Below are positions 38,800 through 48,343 of a DNA stretch of 64,000 nt, piece after piece (the first letter of the stretch is position 1; the number at the start of each line of letters is the position of its first letter). A program made the position numbers and the translations under genes. This DNA is from Jannaschia faecimaris. Lineage in GTDB: Bacteria > Pseudomonadota > Alphaproteobacteria > Rhodobacterales > Rhodobacteraceae. The DNA lies in NCBI RefSeq assembly GCF_900107415.1, contig NZ_FNPX01000001.1, forward strand, positions 124,001 through 188,000, given 5' to 3'. The notes beneath the pieces were generated by a model. The model was not told where the DNA came from, made no database searches, and saw only the letters and a program-made list of their open reading frames with translations.

Positions 38800-40004
38800 G
38801 ACCGCAGCGCCCGTTTCAACGTGCCCATGAAATTTCGAATATTCCGGCGCAAACCATTCTGCCGCGACACGGCTTTCAGGTGCAAACCGCGATAGTCCGG
38901 CACCGGACGCCCCAGCAGACGCAGCGCGGCCAACCGGGCGCGCAGGCCCCGACGGCGATCGCGTTGCCCCGGTTGGAGCGCCTGGAGCGTCTTCATGTCA
39001 AAATCATCCAGCGCCAGCCGACCGGCGGCCTGTGCCCCCAGCGCAATCTGTTCACCAAGGATGGTGCGCGCCATGACAAGGCTGATCCCGTCTTCCTCCT
39101 CGAACATGGGATAGCCCTGCGAATCGACCTGCCAGGCGTCGGCACAGACCAGATCAGCGGCCATCCCCGTTCCGTCTGCGCAAATCTTGCAGCGATGCTG
39201 GACGTGTTTGGACAGGATGTCGCCCCAGCTATCGCGATAGCTCATTGAGCGCTCGGACCCGTCGGTCAGTGTTGCGGTCGCGCGACCGGGCCAGCCCTTG
39301 CCGCGATAGCGGAAGGCGACGACGTCGGCCTCCGACACCTCCAGCGCCTCCAAGATGCCCTGCGCCCCTTTTGCCGACGGCACGCCGGCACAAAAAAACG
39401 ACAGGATCACCGGGATCGCCCGGGCGACCGCAGGATCCTTCGCCCGGATCGCGGCCAGCGCCGCAGCGTCGCACGGCTTGCCCACGAAGGCCACGCGGCG
39501 ACCATCGGCAAGTATGTCGGGCAAAGCGTCCAGCGGAGCTGAAGGCGCATAGCGCGACCCGGCCGTGGTTGCGAAACAGGCCGGGTCTTCGGTCAGGACG
39601 GTGCGGTTCGCCAAAGGGTTGCGCGCGTCGGGCGCGTTCTGCACCACGGCTTGCACCACACCGGCGCGCAGCAAATGCGTCAGGATCGCCGTCAGCGCCC
39701 CACCCGAAGCACCGCGATGGCGCTGATCTGCGTTAGTGGACCAACCGGACCAAGCCTGACGATAAGGCCCCCACATCCGGTCATCGGAGCGCCCAACCGC
39801 GTCCACGCTCTGCCCAAGGCCCGGACAGAACGCCTCGATCCGGGTATCGGCACCGACGGGCAGCGGGGCAATCTGGGCGGGCCGAAGGAAGCCGCCATCG
39901 TCCATCCGCATCGAGATGGCTTCCGGAAAGACCCCCGAACAGCCGCCGCAGCCCGCGCACAGACTGCCACGCGCGACTCGGTCCAAGGCCTCGGACGCGC
40001 CCAT
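38796..40004 (-). CDS. FrhB-like iron-sulfur protein (coenzyme F420 hydrogenase/dehydrogenase beta-subunit family)
   Basis: The 402-residue protein has an N-terminal ferredoxin-like cluster C16-x2-C19-x2-C22 (LCAGCGGCSGVFP), then the FrhB N- and C-terminal domains with RHRGASGGALTAIL, FVGKPCDAAALAAI, SFFCAGVPS and HRCKICADGTGMAADLVCADAW. In EPS loci such proteins are thought to be flavin/FeS reductases acting on polysaccharide precursors; they need not use F420. It is first in the operon with the pyruvyl transferase and GT2. ATG 40004 is the only good start, but no Shine-Dalgarno is visible. Confidence 0.85.
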   Translation of the reverse strand: MGASEALDRVARGSLCAGCGGCSGVFPEAISMRMDDGGFLRPAQIAPLPVGADTRIEAFCPGLGQSVDAVGRSDDRMWGPYRQAWSGWSTNADQRHRGASGGALTAILTHLLRAGVVQAVVQNAPDARNPLANRTVLTEDPACFATTAGSRYAPSAPLDALPDILADGRRVAFVGKPCDAAALAAIRAKDPAVARAIPVILSFFCAGVPSAKGAQGILEALEVSEADVVAFRYRGKGWPGRATATLTDGSERSMSYRDSWGDILSKHVQHRCKICADGTGMAADLVCADAWQVDSQGYPMFEEEDGISLVMARTILGEQIALGAQAAGRLALDDFDMKTLQALQPGQRDRRRGLRARLAALRLLGRPVPDYRGLHLKAVSRQNGLRRNIRNFMGTLKRALRS

Positions 40005-40148
40005 GGCAACGTCCGCAAGGGGAGAATTAACTGTCTTCAACGTCTGCTCTGCCTGCCGCGGTTCGCCTTCTTGTGGGCATGCGGCTTGACCACAGCATCG
40101 CAAGACCCGCACAACGGCGCAAGTTTTTTCGCCCGAGGAGCTAGGGAC

Positions 40149-41486
40149 ATGCTGCGCGCCGCCCTGCTTTTGCTGTCCGGCAATGTCGCCACATCGGGTC
40201 TGCTGTTTGCGCGCAACCTGGCCGTGGCGGCCCTTATCCCGGTCGAGGATTATGGCATCGCGGCCACCTTCGCGCTGGCCATGGCGGCGGTCGAGATGGC
40301 CTCGTCCTTCGGGTTGCAGCAGCAAATCGTCCAGGCCCGCGACGGGGATGACCCGCGATTGCAGGACGCGCTGACCGGGTTTCAGCTGCTGCGGGGCGTG
40401 ATTGCTGCCGCTGTCCTGTTCGCGCTGGCGGGCCCGCTCGCGACTTTCCTCGATATTCCGGAAGTGACTTGGGCGTATCGCCTGCTGGCCTTGGTACCAC
40501 TCCTGAATGCCACGCAGCATTTCGACATCCATCGCCTGAATCGCGACAACCGGTTCGGCCCGCTAATCGCGACGAATACCCTGCCTTCCGCGGTAGCGCT
40601 GGCCCTGATCTGGCCCCTTGCGGCGTGGTTGGGCGACTGGCGCGTGATGCTGGCCGCAATCCTGATCCATGCCGTTCTGACGGCTGTCCTGTCGCACGCG
40701 GTTGCGGAACGGCCCTGGCGACCGGTGATGGACCGCGTTCTCTGGGGCCGCACCATAAGATTCGGCTGGCCTATCCTGCTGAACGCGTTGGTTCTTTTCC
40801 TGGTGTTCCAGGCCGACAAGCTGGCGGTGGGGCGCATCTTGGGTCTGGTGCCGCTGGGCGTTTTCGCGATGGGCGTGACGCTGACGTTGACGCCATCGCT
40901 CATCGCGGCACGCACCATCCAGACAGCCACCCTGCCTCGGCTGAGCGTGGCGGTTGGCGCGCACGGGTTCGACCGCAAGGCCAACGGCACGCTTGTGGCG
41001 TCGATGAGTGCAGGGCTAGCCGTCGCGGTCGCCGGCGTGGTGGGCGGCTGGCTGTCAGCACCTTTCCTGCGTGGTACCGATTGGGCCGGACTGACCGCGC
41101 TTCTGGGGCCGTTGGCCATCGTGCAGGGCTTGCGCATCGCCAAATCGGGAAGTGCGATCGTGGGGCTGGCTCTGGGTCGGTCGGGCAACGCCGTGATGTC
41201 GAACCTGCCGCGCGTTGTGGCCCTGATCGCGGGGGTCGCCGCACTGGCACAGGGGACAGACCTTTTGGTTCTGATCTGGCTGGGGGCCGTGGGCGAAGCG
41301 GCTGGCTTCGTGCTGTCCGCCGCGCTGGTCACGTGGCGCGACGGGGTGCGGTGGCGCATGGATCAGTCGATTGTTTTTGCGACGGGGGTCGTCCTGACGA
41401 TCCTGTCACTGTCGTGGTCGCCCCTATTATTCGGGGCGGGTCTCGCGTTGCCGCTTCTGGCACTGATGCACCGAAAAGCGGCCTGA
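40149..41486 (+). CDS. Oligosaccharide flippase (Wzx/PST family)
   Basis: The 445-residue protein is hydrophobic throughout, with about twelve predicted membrane segments, and starts AALLLLSGNVATSGLLFARNL, like Wzx-type polysaccharide transporters of the MOP superfamily. It probably flips the undecaprenyl-linked repeat unit to the periplasm. ATG 40149 has GAGGAG at 40134-40139. It is divergent from the FrhB-like gene and leads a plus-strand operon with the beta-helix protein, the polymerase/ligase and a GT2. Confidence 0.86.
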   Translation: MLRAALLLLSGNVATSGLLFARNLAVAALIPVEDYGIAATFALAMAAVEMASSFGLQQQIVQARDGDDPRLQDALTGFQLLRGVIAAAVLFALAGPLATFLDIPEVTWAYRLLALVPLLNATQHFDIHRLNRDNRFGPLIATNTLPSAVALALIWPLAAWLGDWRVMLAAILIHAVLTAVLSHAVAERPWRPVMDRVLWGRTIRFGWPILLNALVLFLVFQADKLAVGRILGLVPLGVFAMGVTLTLTPSLIAARTIQTATLPRLSVAVGAHGFDRKANGTLVASMSAGLAVAVAGVVGGWLSAPFLRGTDWAGLTALLGPLAIVQGLRIAKSGSAIVGLALGRSGNAVMSNLPRVVALIAGVAALAQGTDLLVLIWLGAVGEAAGFVLSAALVTWRDGVRWRMDQSIVFATGVVLTILSLSWSPLLFGAGLALPLLALMHRKAA

Positions 41487-41640
41487 CCCCGCGGCCAATC
41501 CGTGACACATGCGCATCAAACTCTTGCCCGATCCGCATATTAACCTTCCCCGAACGGACCGACGCGCGATAGTTTCGGCGCGATCGGTCCCGTCAGAGGA
41601 CCACGAGCAGCAGACCGGCATCGCCGGACCGGAGCAGGCA

Positions 41641-43566
41641 ATGACCGTGCATACGATCTTCCGCGCCCCCGTTGCGCTGGTAGGGGCCTTGGCCCTTTGC
41701 TTCGTCGTGCTCGCTGTCCAGGCCGCGCAGGCCGGTCGCACGATCTGGGTCGATGCAACCTCTCTCGACACTGCGCTGAGCGATGCACAGGCAGGCGACC
41801 TTCTGGTGCTCGCTCCGGGCGACTATGACACGCTGAACATCGAGAAAAGCGGCGCGCCGTTGCAACCCGTCGTCCTGCGCGCCGCCGATATCGAGAACCG
41901 CCCCGTCTTCCCCGGACTGCGGCTGACCGGGGCGGATCATGTCACGCTCGACGGTCTGATCTTCCGGATGCAGCCCCGGTCGGACACGGTAAAGCGCAAC
42001 GTCCATATCCGCGACGCCGAGGACATCACCCTGAGCCGAAACCTGTTCGAAGGCGCGCGGCGGCCCGACACCGACGGGTTCGCGCATCCCTGGGGTTTTG
42101 GCCTGACCATCGACGACAGCACCGACGTGGCCCTGTTCGACAACGAACTGCGTGGCTTTGCGCGCGGCCTTGTGGTCCGCGGGGTCGACCGGCTGACGGT
42201 GGCCCGCAACGAGATACATTCCATGCGGACCGACGGGATGATTTTTGCTCAGGTGGCCGACGTTCTGATCGAGGACAACGTGATCCGCGATTTCGACCGC
42301 GCGCCCGGCCGTGGCGACCATCCCGATATGATCCAGTTCTGGACCCGCGATACCGAGCGGCCCAGCCGTCAGATCACCATTCGCCGCAATATCCTGAATT
42401 CCGGCGAGGGGTATTTCACCCAGTCCATCTTCATGCGCAACGAAATGGTCGACACCAACCAGGCCGGAGAGGACATGTTCTACCGCGACGTGGTGATCGA
42501 GGAGAATGTGATCATCAACGCGCACCTTCACGGCATCACCGTGGGTGCCACGGTCGGCCTGATGATCCGCCGCAACACGGTGGTGCGCAACGCCGCCTCG
42601 CAGGGGGACGATGGCAATATTGGTCTTTGGACACCGCAGATCACGGTAGATGCCATCGCCCGTGACGTACTGATCCTCAACAACGTCGCCCATGCCTTGC
42701 CTGAACCCGGCTGGCAGCCGGGCTGGGTCATCGCCGGAAACCAGATCGTACAGGACCTCATCCCCGGTCAGGCTGACCACTACGACCAAGTGTTTTTTGG
42801 CGTTTCGCCCGCCACACCGGCCAGGGTCACCGACTTCGCCGCCCGTCCCGGCGGGCTGCTGGACGGACGCGATGTCGGGGCGTCCCGCTTGGTCGCAATT
42901 TCCGTCGAAGTGGCCAAGACCGCCCCGGACGACGTCACAGATCCGGGGATGTCAGATCTGCGTGGGATCATCCGCCTCGAGCCGGACCGCTTGGCGCTCC
43001 TCGCAGACGGCGGTGCCGGCTCACCCCCCTTGGTGCACGAGTTGGGCGGCTCCGAAATTCTGCTGGGCGACACGTTGGCCCCGACCGTCCTGACGCGACA
43101 GATGACCGGTGCCTTGTTCGATGCCGCGCGCTTCGTGATCGACATGCGCCTGCGGCCGACGGGCGACTACCGTACCGCGGGCGAGGTGCTGCGCTTGCAC
43201 GAGTCGCTGAAAGTCGGCGTCACCGGCCGGGGCGTATTCGAGGTGGAGGTCTTCAGCGATCTGGGTGGGGTCGCGCGCCTGAAGACACGCGCGACGTCGC
43301 TTTACCGCGATGCCGGCCCATTGGACCTGACCATAGCGTATGACGGTCCCGTCGGCGCGCTGACCGTCATCGCCAACGGCGAGATCATCGGACAGGCCCC
43401 CTTCTCGGGTCAGTTGCGCCCCGTCGCAAGCTGGGGGCTGTCCTTCGGGAACCCGTTCGGCACGCATCTCAGTTTCGACGGCGCGATCGAAACCTTCGAA
43501 GTCCGGACCGACCCCGCCGACATGACCGATGTCTTCGATATCATCAACGCGAGCGTCCGACAGTGA
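41641..43566 (+). CDS. Secreted right-handed beta-helix protein with LamG-like C-terminus
   Basis: The 641-residue exported protein has a signal peptide (about 1-29, ending VQAAQA), a parallel beta-helix (about 35-350) with repeats such as HVTLDGLIFRM, RLTVARNEIHSM and DVLIEDNVIRDF, and a C-terminal beta-sandwich (about 480-640, SLYRDAGPLDLTIAYDG) reminiscent of LamG/concanavalin domains. Beta-helix proteins in EPS loci are often polysaccharide lyases, epimerases or hydrolases. No family-specific catalytic set was confirmed. GGAG at 41631-41634 supports ATG 41641. Its stop overlaps the next GTG start. Confidence 0.82.
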   Translation: MTVHTIFRAPVALVGALALCFVVLAVQAAQAGRTIWVDATSLDTALSDAQAGDLLVLAPGDYDTLNIEKSGAPLQPVVLRAADIENRPVFPGLRLTGADHVTLDGLIFRMQPRSDTVKRNVHIRDAEDITLSRNLFEGARRPDTDGFAHPWGFGLTIDDSTDVALFDNELRGFARGLVVRGVDRLTVARNEIHSMRTDGMIFAQVADVLIEDNVIRDFDRAPGRGDHPDMIQFWTRDTERPSRQITIRRNILNSGEGYFTQSIFMRNEMVDTNQAGEDMFYRDVVIEENVIINAHLHGITVGATVGLMIRRNTVVRNAASQGDDGNIGLWTPQITVDAIARDVLILNNVAHALPEPGWQPGWVIAGNQIVQDLIPGQADHYDQVFFGVSPATPARVTDFAARPGGLLDGRDVGASRLVAISVEVAKTAPDDVTDPGMSDLRGIIRLEPDRLALLADGGAGSPPLVHELGGSEILLGDTLAPTVLTRQMTGALFDAARFVIDMRLRPTGDYRTAGEVLRLHESLKVGVTGRGVFEVEVFSDLGGVARLKTRATSLYRDAGPLDLTIAYDGPVGALTVIANGEIIGQAPFSGQLRPVASWGLSFGNPFGTHLSFDGAIETFEVRTDPADMTDVFDIINASVRQ

Positions 43567-44993
43567 CGGCAACCCTGACCAACCCACCCCGCCGCGCCAC
43601 GTCGCAAAATGCGCCGGATTCGCAGGCACGGGCGACGTCGGACAAACTGCCGTTCCTGGTGGTGCTGTACCTGCTGTGCGTGATCCTGCCAGTTTCCATG
43701 AATGTCGGCGGTGTCTACCTGACAACGCTGCGGGTCTTGCTGTTACTTGTGACGTTGCCGATGCTCGTCAGCCTGCTCATCGGGCGCTACGGCAAGACGA
43801 TCCCGACCGATTGGCTGTTCCTGGCGCACGCGGTCTGGCTGACTCTGGCGCTGGCGGTCAACAACCCGGACCGTGTGATCCAACAGGCCCCATCGGTCGG
43901 GGTGGAGTTCTTGGGCGGGTATGTCCTGGCGCGCACAACGATCCGTACGCGGACACAGTTCATTGCTATGTGCAAATGGCTGGTGGCACTCGTCCTATGT
44001 CTCTTGCCTTTTGCCCTACTTGAAACGCAGACGGGTGATCCGCTGATCCTCCGCGCAATCAGGGCCTTGCCCGGCGTTACCTCCGTCGACATAACCCGTG
44101 ACGATCCGCGGCTTGGCATGGCGCGGGTGCAGACGACCTTCGCGCACCCGATCCACTTCGGTCTGTTCTGTTCGATTGCCTTCTCTCTCGCTTTCGTAGG
44201 CCTGCACAACGTCTATGGAAATACGCGGCGCTTCATCTCCGCCGCGCTGGTCGCTCTAGCAGGATTCACCGCGCTGTCCTCAGGGGCGCTTTTGGCAATC
44301 GCGTTGCAGGTCGCGCTGATCGGCTGGGCCTTCACTTTCCGCAAGACCGAGAAGCGCTGGTGGCTGCTGATCGGCCTGTTCGTTCTGATGTGGGTGGCGA
44401 TCGACATCGTGTCGAACCGCGGGCCATTCCAGGTTTTCATGTCCTACGCAACGTTCTCGGCCCACAACGCCTATTGGCGGTCGATCATCTTCGAATGGGG
44501 CATCATGAACATCTTCGGCAGCGTGGAAAACAACGTCCCCGCCAGCCCCTGGTTCGGTATTGGCCTGAATGACTGGGCCCGGCCCGATTACATGTTCTCG
44601 GGATCGATGGATAATTTCTGGTTGGTGATGGGTGTGCGTTACGGCTTTCCGGGCTTCCTTCTGATCGCGCTCGGCTTCGTAATGCAGGTGAAGTCGCTGA
44701 TGCAGTTGAAACTACCCCACGGTCATCCGTCGCTGTTTATCCGGCGGGCCTGTGTGTTCACGTTCCTGGGCCTGTCGTTCACACTGGCGACGGTGCATGT
44801 CTGGGGCAACGTTTATTCCTTCGTGATGTTCTTCGTGGGCGCGACCGGATGGATGGTGCAGACTAGCGCGATGGATGACGCGGGCGGTGGGGTTCCACTG
44901 CCCGCCACATCCGAACGGAAAGGTGCGAACTACAGCCGGTTCGCCCCCAGGACCGGGCCAGCCGCACGCCCCTATGCGAGACAACCGAGATGA
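43563..44993 (+). CDS. O-antigen ligase/Wzy-type polymerase family membrane protein
   Basis: The 476-residue multi-pass protein (about eleven membrane segments) has the large periplasmic loop typical of the Wzy/WaaL family between about 270 and 350, including SAHNAYWRSIIFEWG and GIGLNDWARPDYMFSG. Polymerisation of the exopolysaccharide repeat is the most likely role given the locus. It begins with GTG 43563, overlapping the previous stop by four bases, and its stop overlaps the following GT2 start. The last 45 residues are soluble and Arg/Pro-rich. Confidence 0.85.
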   Translation: MTATLTNPPRRATSQNAPDSQARATSDKLPFLVVLYLLCVILPVSMNVGGVYLTTLRVLLLLVTLPMLVSLLIGRYGKTIPTDWLFLAHAVWLTLALAVNNPDRVIQQAPSVGVEFLGGYVLARTTIRTRTQFIAMCKWLVALVLCLLPFALLETQTGDPLILRAIRALPGVTSVDITRDDPRLGMARVQTTFAHPIHFGLFCSIAFSLAFVGLHNVYGNTRRFISAALVALAGFTALSSGALLAIALQVALIGWAFTFRKTEKRWWLLIGLFVLMWVAIDIVSNRGPFQVFMSYATFSAHNAYWRSIIFEWGIMNIFGSVENNVPASPWFGIGLNDWARPDYMFSGSMDNFWLVMGVRYGFPGFLLIALGFVMQVKSLMQLKLPHGHPSLFIRRACVFTFLGLSFTLATVHVWGNVYSFVMFFVGATGWMVQTSAMDDAGGGVPLPATSERKGANYSRFAPRTGPAARPYARQPR

Positions 44994-45925
44994 GCGACCT
45001 GCCCCGACTTGGTGTGGTGATCGTGACACATCGCTCGGGCGACGTGGTGGGCGACTGTCTGGACAGCCTGCTGTCGTCCAAAGGCGTCGCGCTGTCTGTG
45101 GTGGTGGTCGACAACGCGTCGCCGGATGACACCGCAGCAGTTGTAGCGACGCGCCGCGCCACCAGGCCGCATGACATGACTTGGCTTCCGACCGGACAGA
45201 ACGGCGGATTCGCCGCCGGGGTGAATATCGGCCTTGATCACCTGATGCAGGATCCGCAGATCACGCGCTTCTGGGTGTTGAACCCAGACACCATTGTTCT
45301 GCCCGGTACGGCGCGCGCCTTTGCAACCCATGCCCCCGCGCAGGACTTTGCGATGATCGGCGGACGCGTGACCTATGCCGACACGCCCGATGCAATCCAG
45401 ATCGACGGAGGCACAATCGACTGGCGCACCGGCCAGACACGCAATCTCAACCAAGGCAAACCGGCCGACACGCCCCCGCCCGACCCCGACGACGTGGATT
45501 TCGTAACCGGGGCCAGCATGGTGGTCAGTCGGCAGTTCCTGGCGCAGGCTGGCAAGATGCCCGAGGCGTACTTCCTGTACTACGAGGAGGTCGACTGGGC
45601 GCTGCAGGCGCGCGATCTGCCTTTGCTGTACTGCGCGCAGGCCGTGGTGCAGCATCAGGCCGGAACCGCCATCGGGTCGCCCAAGCCCGGCCAAAGTGCC
45701 TCGCCGTTTTCTGAGTGGTTCAAACACCGCGCCCGGATGAAGTTCGTTCGGCGGCACCGCCGGGTCAGCTATTACGGGGCGGTCGCTTTCACCTTCGGCA
45801 AGGCGATCCAAATGCTGCTCAAACGCGACGCCAGGGCCGCCGAAGCGATCTTGCGGGGCGGTTTGGGTATGGCCCCGCCCCGCGCCGTGGCGGACCGGTT
45901 GGCCGAGGGTGGCGTCAAACTTTGA
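44990..45925 (+). CDS. Glycosyltransferase family 2 protein (rhamnosyltransferase-like)
   Basis: The 311-residue GT-A enzyme begins GVVIVTHRSGDVVGDCLDSL, with VVVVDNASPDDTA, FWVLNPDTIVLPGT and VTGASMVVSRQFL followed by YFLYYEEVDWALQAR, the pattern of WbbL/RfbN-type transferases that often use dTDP-rhamnose. The assignment of sugar is only by family resemblance. It closes the flippase operon and is convergent with the FAH-family gene (two bases between stops). Confidence 0.87.
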   Translation: MSDLPRLGVVIVTHRSGDVVGDCLDSLLSSKGVALSVVVVDNASPDDTAAVVATRRATRPHDMTWLPTGQNGGFAAGVNIGLDHLMQDPQITRFWVLNPDTIVLPGTARAFATHAPAQDFAMIGGRVTYADTPDAIQIDGGTIDWRTGQTRNLNQGKPADTPPPDPDDVDFVTGASMVVSRQFLAQAGKMPEAYFLYYEEVDWALQARDLPLLYCAQAVVQHQAGTAIGSPKPGQSASPFSEWFKHRARMKFVRRHRRVSYYGAVAFTFGKAIQMLLKRDARAAEAILRGGLGMAPPRAVADRLAEGGVKL

Positions 45926-45927
45926 CT

Positions 45928-46614
45928 TCAGGTCAGCACCAGATCGACTGGCGCACAGCCCGCAATCTCGCCGTGCAGCACGTCCCCTGCAAAAACTGGC
46001 CCGACCCCGGCCGGCGTTCCCGTTAAGATCACATCGCCGGGGGCGAGGTGATAGTATTTCGACAAGTCCGCGACGACGGCCGCGCAATCGTGAATCATCT
46101 CTCCCAGGGTCGCGTCCTGCCGCGTCTCTCCGTTGACCATGAGGTGAATGCGCTGGTCCGCCACGGCACCGAACTTCGCCGCGCGGGTCAGCGGGCCCAG
46201 CACGGCAGACCCCTCGACATCCTTGCCCAGGTCCCACGGGCGGCGCTTTTCCTTGGCCTGCCCCTGCAAATCGCGGCGGGTCATGTCGAGGCCCGCACCA
46301 TAGCCGAAGATGGCCGCCTGCGCGGCGTCACGGCTACCCTGGAAGATCGGTGTGGCGATGGCGACGACGAACTCCATCTCGTGGTGATAGTCCTGCGTGC
46401 CCGGCGGATAGGACAGCGTCGCCCCGGCATGGACGACGTGCAGAGGGTTCTTGGTAAAATAGAACGGCGCTTCGCGATCGACCTCGTTCCCCATCTCGGC
46501 GGCATGGGCGGCATAGTTGCGCCCGACGCAGAAGACGCGCGTGACCGGGTACAGATCGTCACCCCCGGTCACGGGCAAGCGCGGGAAATCGGGAACAGGG
46601 AAGAGATCGGGCAT
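45928..46614 (-). CDS. Fumarylacetoacetate hydrolase family protein
   Basis: The 228-residue protein has the FAH fold motifs: VFCVGRNYAAHAAEMG, PFYFTKNP, the metal site EMEFVVAIA and the C-terminal GDVILTGTPAGVGPV. Members cleave C-C bonds in acylpyruvates (fumarylpyruvate, acetylpyruvate) or decarboxylate oxaloacetate. The short single-domain size fits the FAHD1/fumarylpyruvate hydrolase group. ATG 46614 has AAGGA upstream. It seems a housekeeping gene inside the polysaccharide locus. Confidence 0.88.
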   Translation of the reverse strand: MPDLFPVPDFPRLPVTGGDDLYPVTRVFCVGRNYAAHAAEMGNEVDREAPFYFTKNPLHVVHAGATLSYPPGTQDYHHEMEFVVAIATPIFQGSRDAAQAAIFGYGAGLDMTRRDLQGQAKEKRRPWDLGKDVEGSAVLGPLTRAAKFGAVADQRIHLMVNGETRQDATLGEMIHDCAAVVADLSKYYHLAPGDVILTGTPAGVGPVFAGDVLHGEIAGCAPVDLVLT

Positions 46615-46718
46615 GGGCTGTCCTTGATGTGGAATGGTCGCAGTAGAAGGCAAAGACGAGCCGCAGGCAATTGCCCGGCACAAAAGGCTCAGGCATCGTC
46701 AACACAGGAGGATCAGTG

Positions 46719-47267
46719 ATGGCTGCTTGCCGGCAATGCGGGGGTTTTGGCACTAGGTTAACGCGTCAGCGCTGCGGAGGCTGTCGCGGCGACGGACAGG
46801 CGGTCGGCGGCGGCGATTGCGGCGTCTGTCAAGGTGCGGGTATCCGCGAAATTCAAGGCACCTGCACGATGTGCCGGGGGCACGGGGTGACCCCGGATCC
46901 GGCGGGCAGCAGCCCGGTGGCCCAGGCTGGGCGGACGGCACCCCCGGGCCCATCCGGTGACAGGCTTTGGGACTCCTCCGCGTTCCTGATGGGATGGATG
47001 GCGCGGTTACCGCGCTGGCTGGTCTGGTCGCTGTCGGTCATCTGCGGCCTGTCCACCGCGATCTGGACGGCGCGACAGCCCGACGTTCTGAACGGTATTA
47101 TCGTGCTGGCCGGGTTTGCCGGGCTGTTCTTGCCAGTGCTGGCTTACGGTGCACTGCGTTATGCTCTAGGGCTCAGCATCCGGCTCACCATTGGGGCGCT
47201 GCAACTCGCCGTGCTTCTGTTCATCGGATACGTCGCGTTGGTTGCAATGGGCGTGGTGGAGCCCTAG
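46719..47267 (+). CDS. Membrane protein with DnaJ-type zinc-finger repeats
   Basis: The 182-residue protein has four CxxCxGxG-like units in its first 65 residues (CRQCGGFG, CGGCRGDG, CGVCQGAG, CTMCRGHG), the spacing of the DnaJ cysteine-rich domain that binds two zinc ions. A Pro/Gly linker follows, then three hydrophobic helices (about 102-175). There is no J domain. It may be a membrane-tethered thiol or chaperone-like protein; I know no named family with this layout. AGGAGG seven bases before ATG 46719 strongly supports the start. It ends overlapping the convergent epimerase gene. Confidence 0.75.
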   Translation: MAACRQCGGFGTRLTRQRCGGCRGDGQAVGGGDCGVCQGAGIREIQGTCTMCRGHGVTPDPAGSSPVAQAGRTAPPGPSGDRLWDSSAFLMGWMARLPRWLVWSLSVICGLSTAIWTARQPDVLNGIIVLAGFAGLFLPVLAYGALRYALGLSIRLTIGALQLAVLLFIGYVALVAMGVVEP

Positions 47268-48268
47268 CCGCCGTATTCCGACCGGTACCAGTCGACGAAT
47301 GCCTGCACCCCATCCTCGACCCGCGTGCGCGCAAGAGGATAGCCCAGAAGATCGGTCAGCAGCGTCGTGTCCGCCCAGGTCGCGGGGACATCGCCGGGCT
47401 GCATGTCCATCAGGTTGCGGATCGCGGGCTTGCCGGTCGCCGTTTCGATGGCATCGATGAATCGACTGAGTTCGATCGCCTCACCGTTGCCGATGTTGAC
47501 GATCCGGTGGGGGGCCACCGGGGACAGGCTGTCATGGGCACTCACGGGCGTGTTGCCGGGGGGGATGTCGATCAGGTCGGCGATGCCTTGGACAAGATCG
47601 GTGACATACGTGAAATCGCGGCGCATGCGTCCGTGATTGTAGACGTCGATTGGATCGCCCTTGAGGATCGAGCGGGTGAATTTGAACAGCGCCATGTCCG
47701 GTCTGCCCCACGGACCATAGACGGTGAAGAAGCGGAACATCGTCGTCGGCAGCTGGTAGAGGTGCGCATAGCTGTGGGCCATGACCTCGTTCGCCTTTTT
47801 CGTGGCGGCGTAGAAAGACATCTGCGTGTCAGCCTTCATCGTCTCGCGGTAGGGCATCTCGGTGTTTGCCCCGTAAGTCGAGGACGTGGACGCCAGAAGC
47901 AAATGCGCCGGCGGATGCGCCCGCGCCGCCTCCAGCACCTCGAATGTGCCAAGGAGGTTTGCCTGAACATAGTCGCGCGGCGCGTCGATGGAATGGCGCA
48001 CCCCGGCCTGTGCCGCGAGATGGATCACCGCATCCGGTCGATGCTCCGCCGTCAGCGATTTGATCAGATCAGGTTCCGAAACGTCACCGATAACGGCGGT
48101 GAAATCGCCCGCCTCGGATAGCATGGCGTGACGGCGGCGCTTGAGCTCGGGATCGTAGTAGTCCGACAGGCAATCCAGTCCTACGACGCGCCAGCCGCGC
48201 GACAGGAGCAGGGAAGACAGGTGATACCCGATGAACCCGGCCGAGCCGGTGACGAATGCGCATCTCAT
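47264..48268 (-). CDS. UDP-glucuronate 4-epimerase-like NAD-dependent epimerase
   Basis: The 334-residue extended SDR has the cofactor motif VTGSAGFIGYHLS, the catalytic FYAATKKANE (Tyr and Lys), and HLAAQAGVRHSIDAP plus FRFFTVYGPWGRPDMA, all matching bacterial UDP-glucuronate 4-epimerases (Cap1J/LspL type). It would convert UDP-glucuronate, made by Ugd at 25.2 kb, to UDP-galacturonate for the polysaccharide. It is followed on the same strand, 75 bases upstream, by the capD-like gene. Confidence 0.9.
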   Translation of the reverse strand: MRCAFVTGSAGFIGYHLSSLLLSRGWRVVGLDCLSDYYDPELKRRRHAMLSEAGDFTAVIGDVSEPDLIKSLTAEHRPDAVIHLAAQAGVRHSIDAPRDYVQANLLGTFEVLEAARAHPPAHLLLASTSSTYGANTEMPYRETMKADTQMSFYAATKKANEVMAHSYAHLYQLPTTMFRFFTVYGPWGRPDMALFKFTRSILKGDPIDVYNHGRMRRDFTYVTDLVQGIADLIDIPPGNTPVSAHDSLSPVAPHRIVNIGNGEAIELSRFIDAIETATGKPAIRNLMDMQPGDVPATWADTTLLTDLLGYPLARTRVEDGVQAFVDWYRSEYGG

Positions 48269-48343
48269 GGTGCCCCTCGTGACCGAGAGACGGGGCGTCT
48301 GTCAAACGACGATTTCAGGGTTGGATCGAAACCGGCGATGCCC

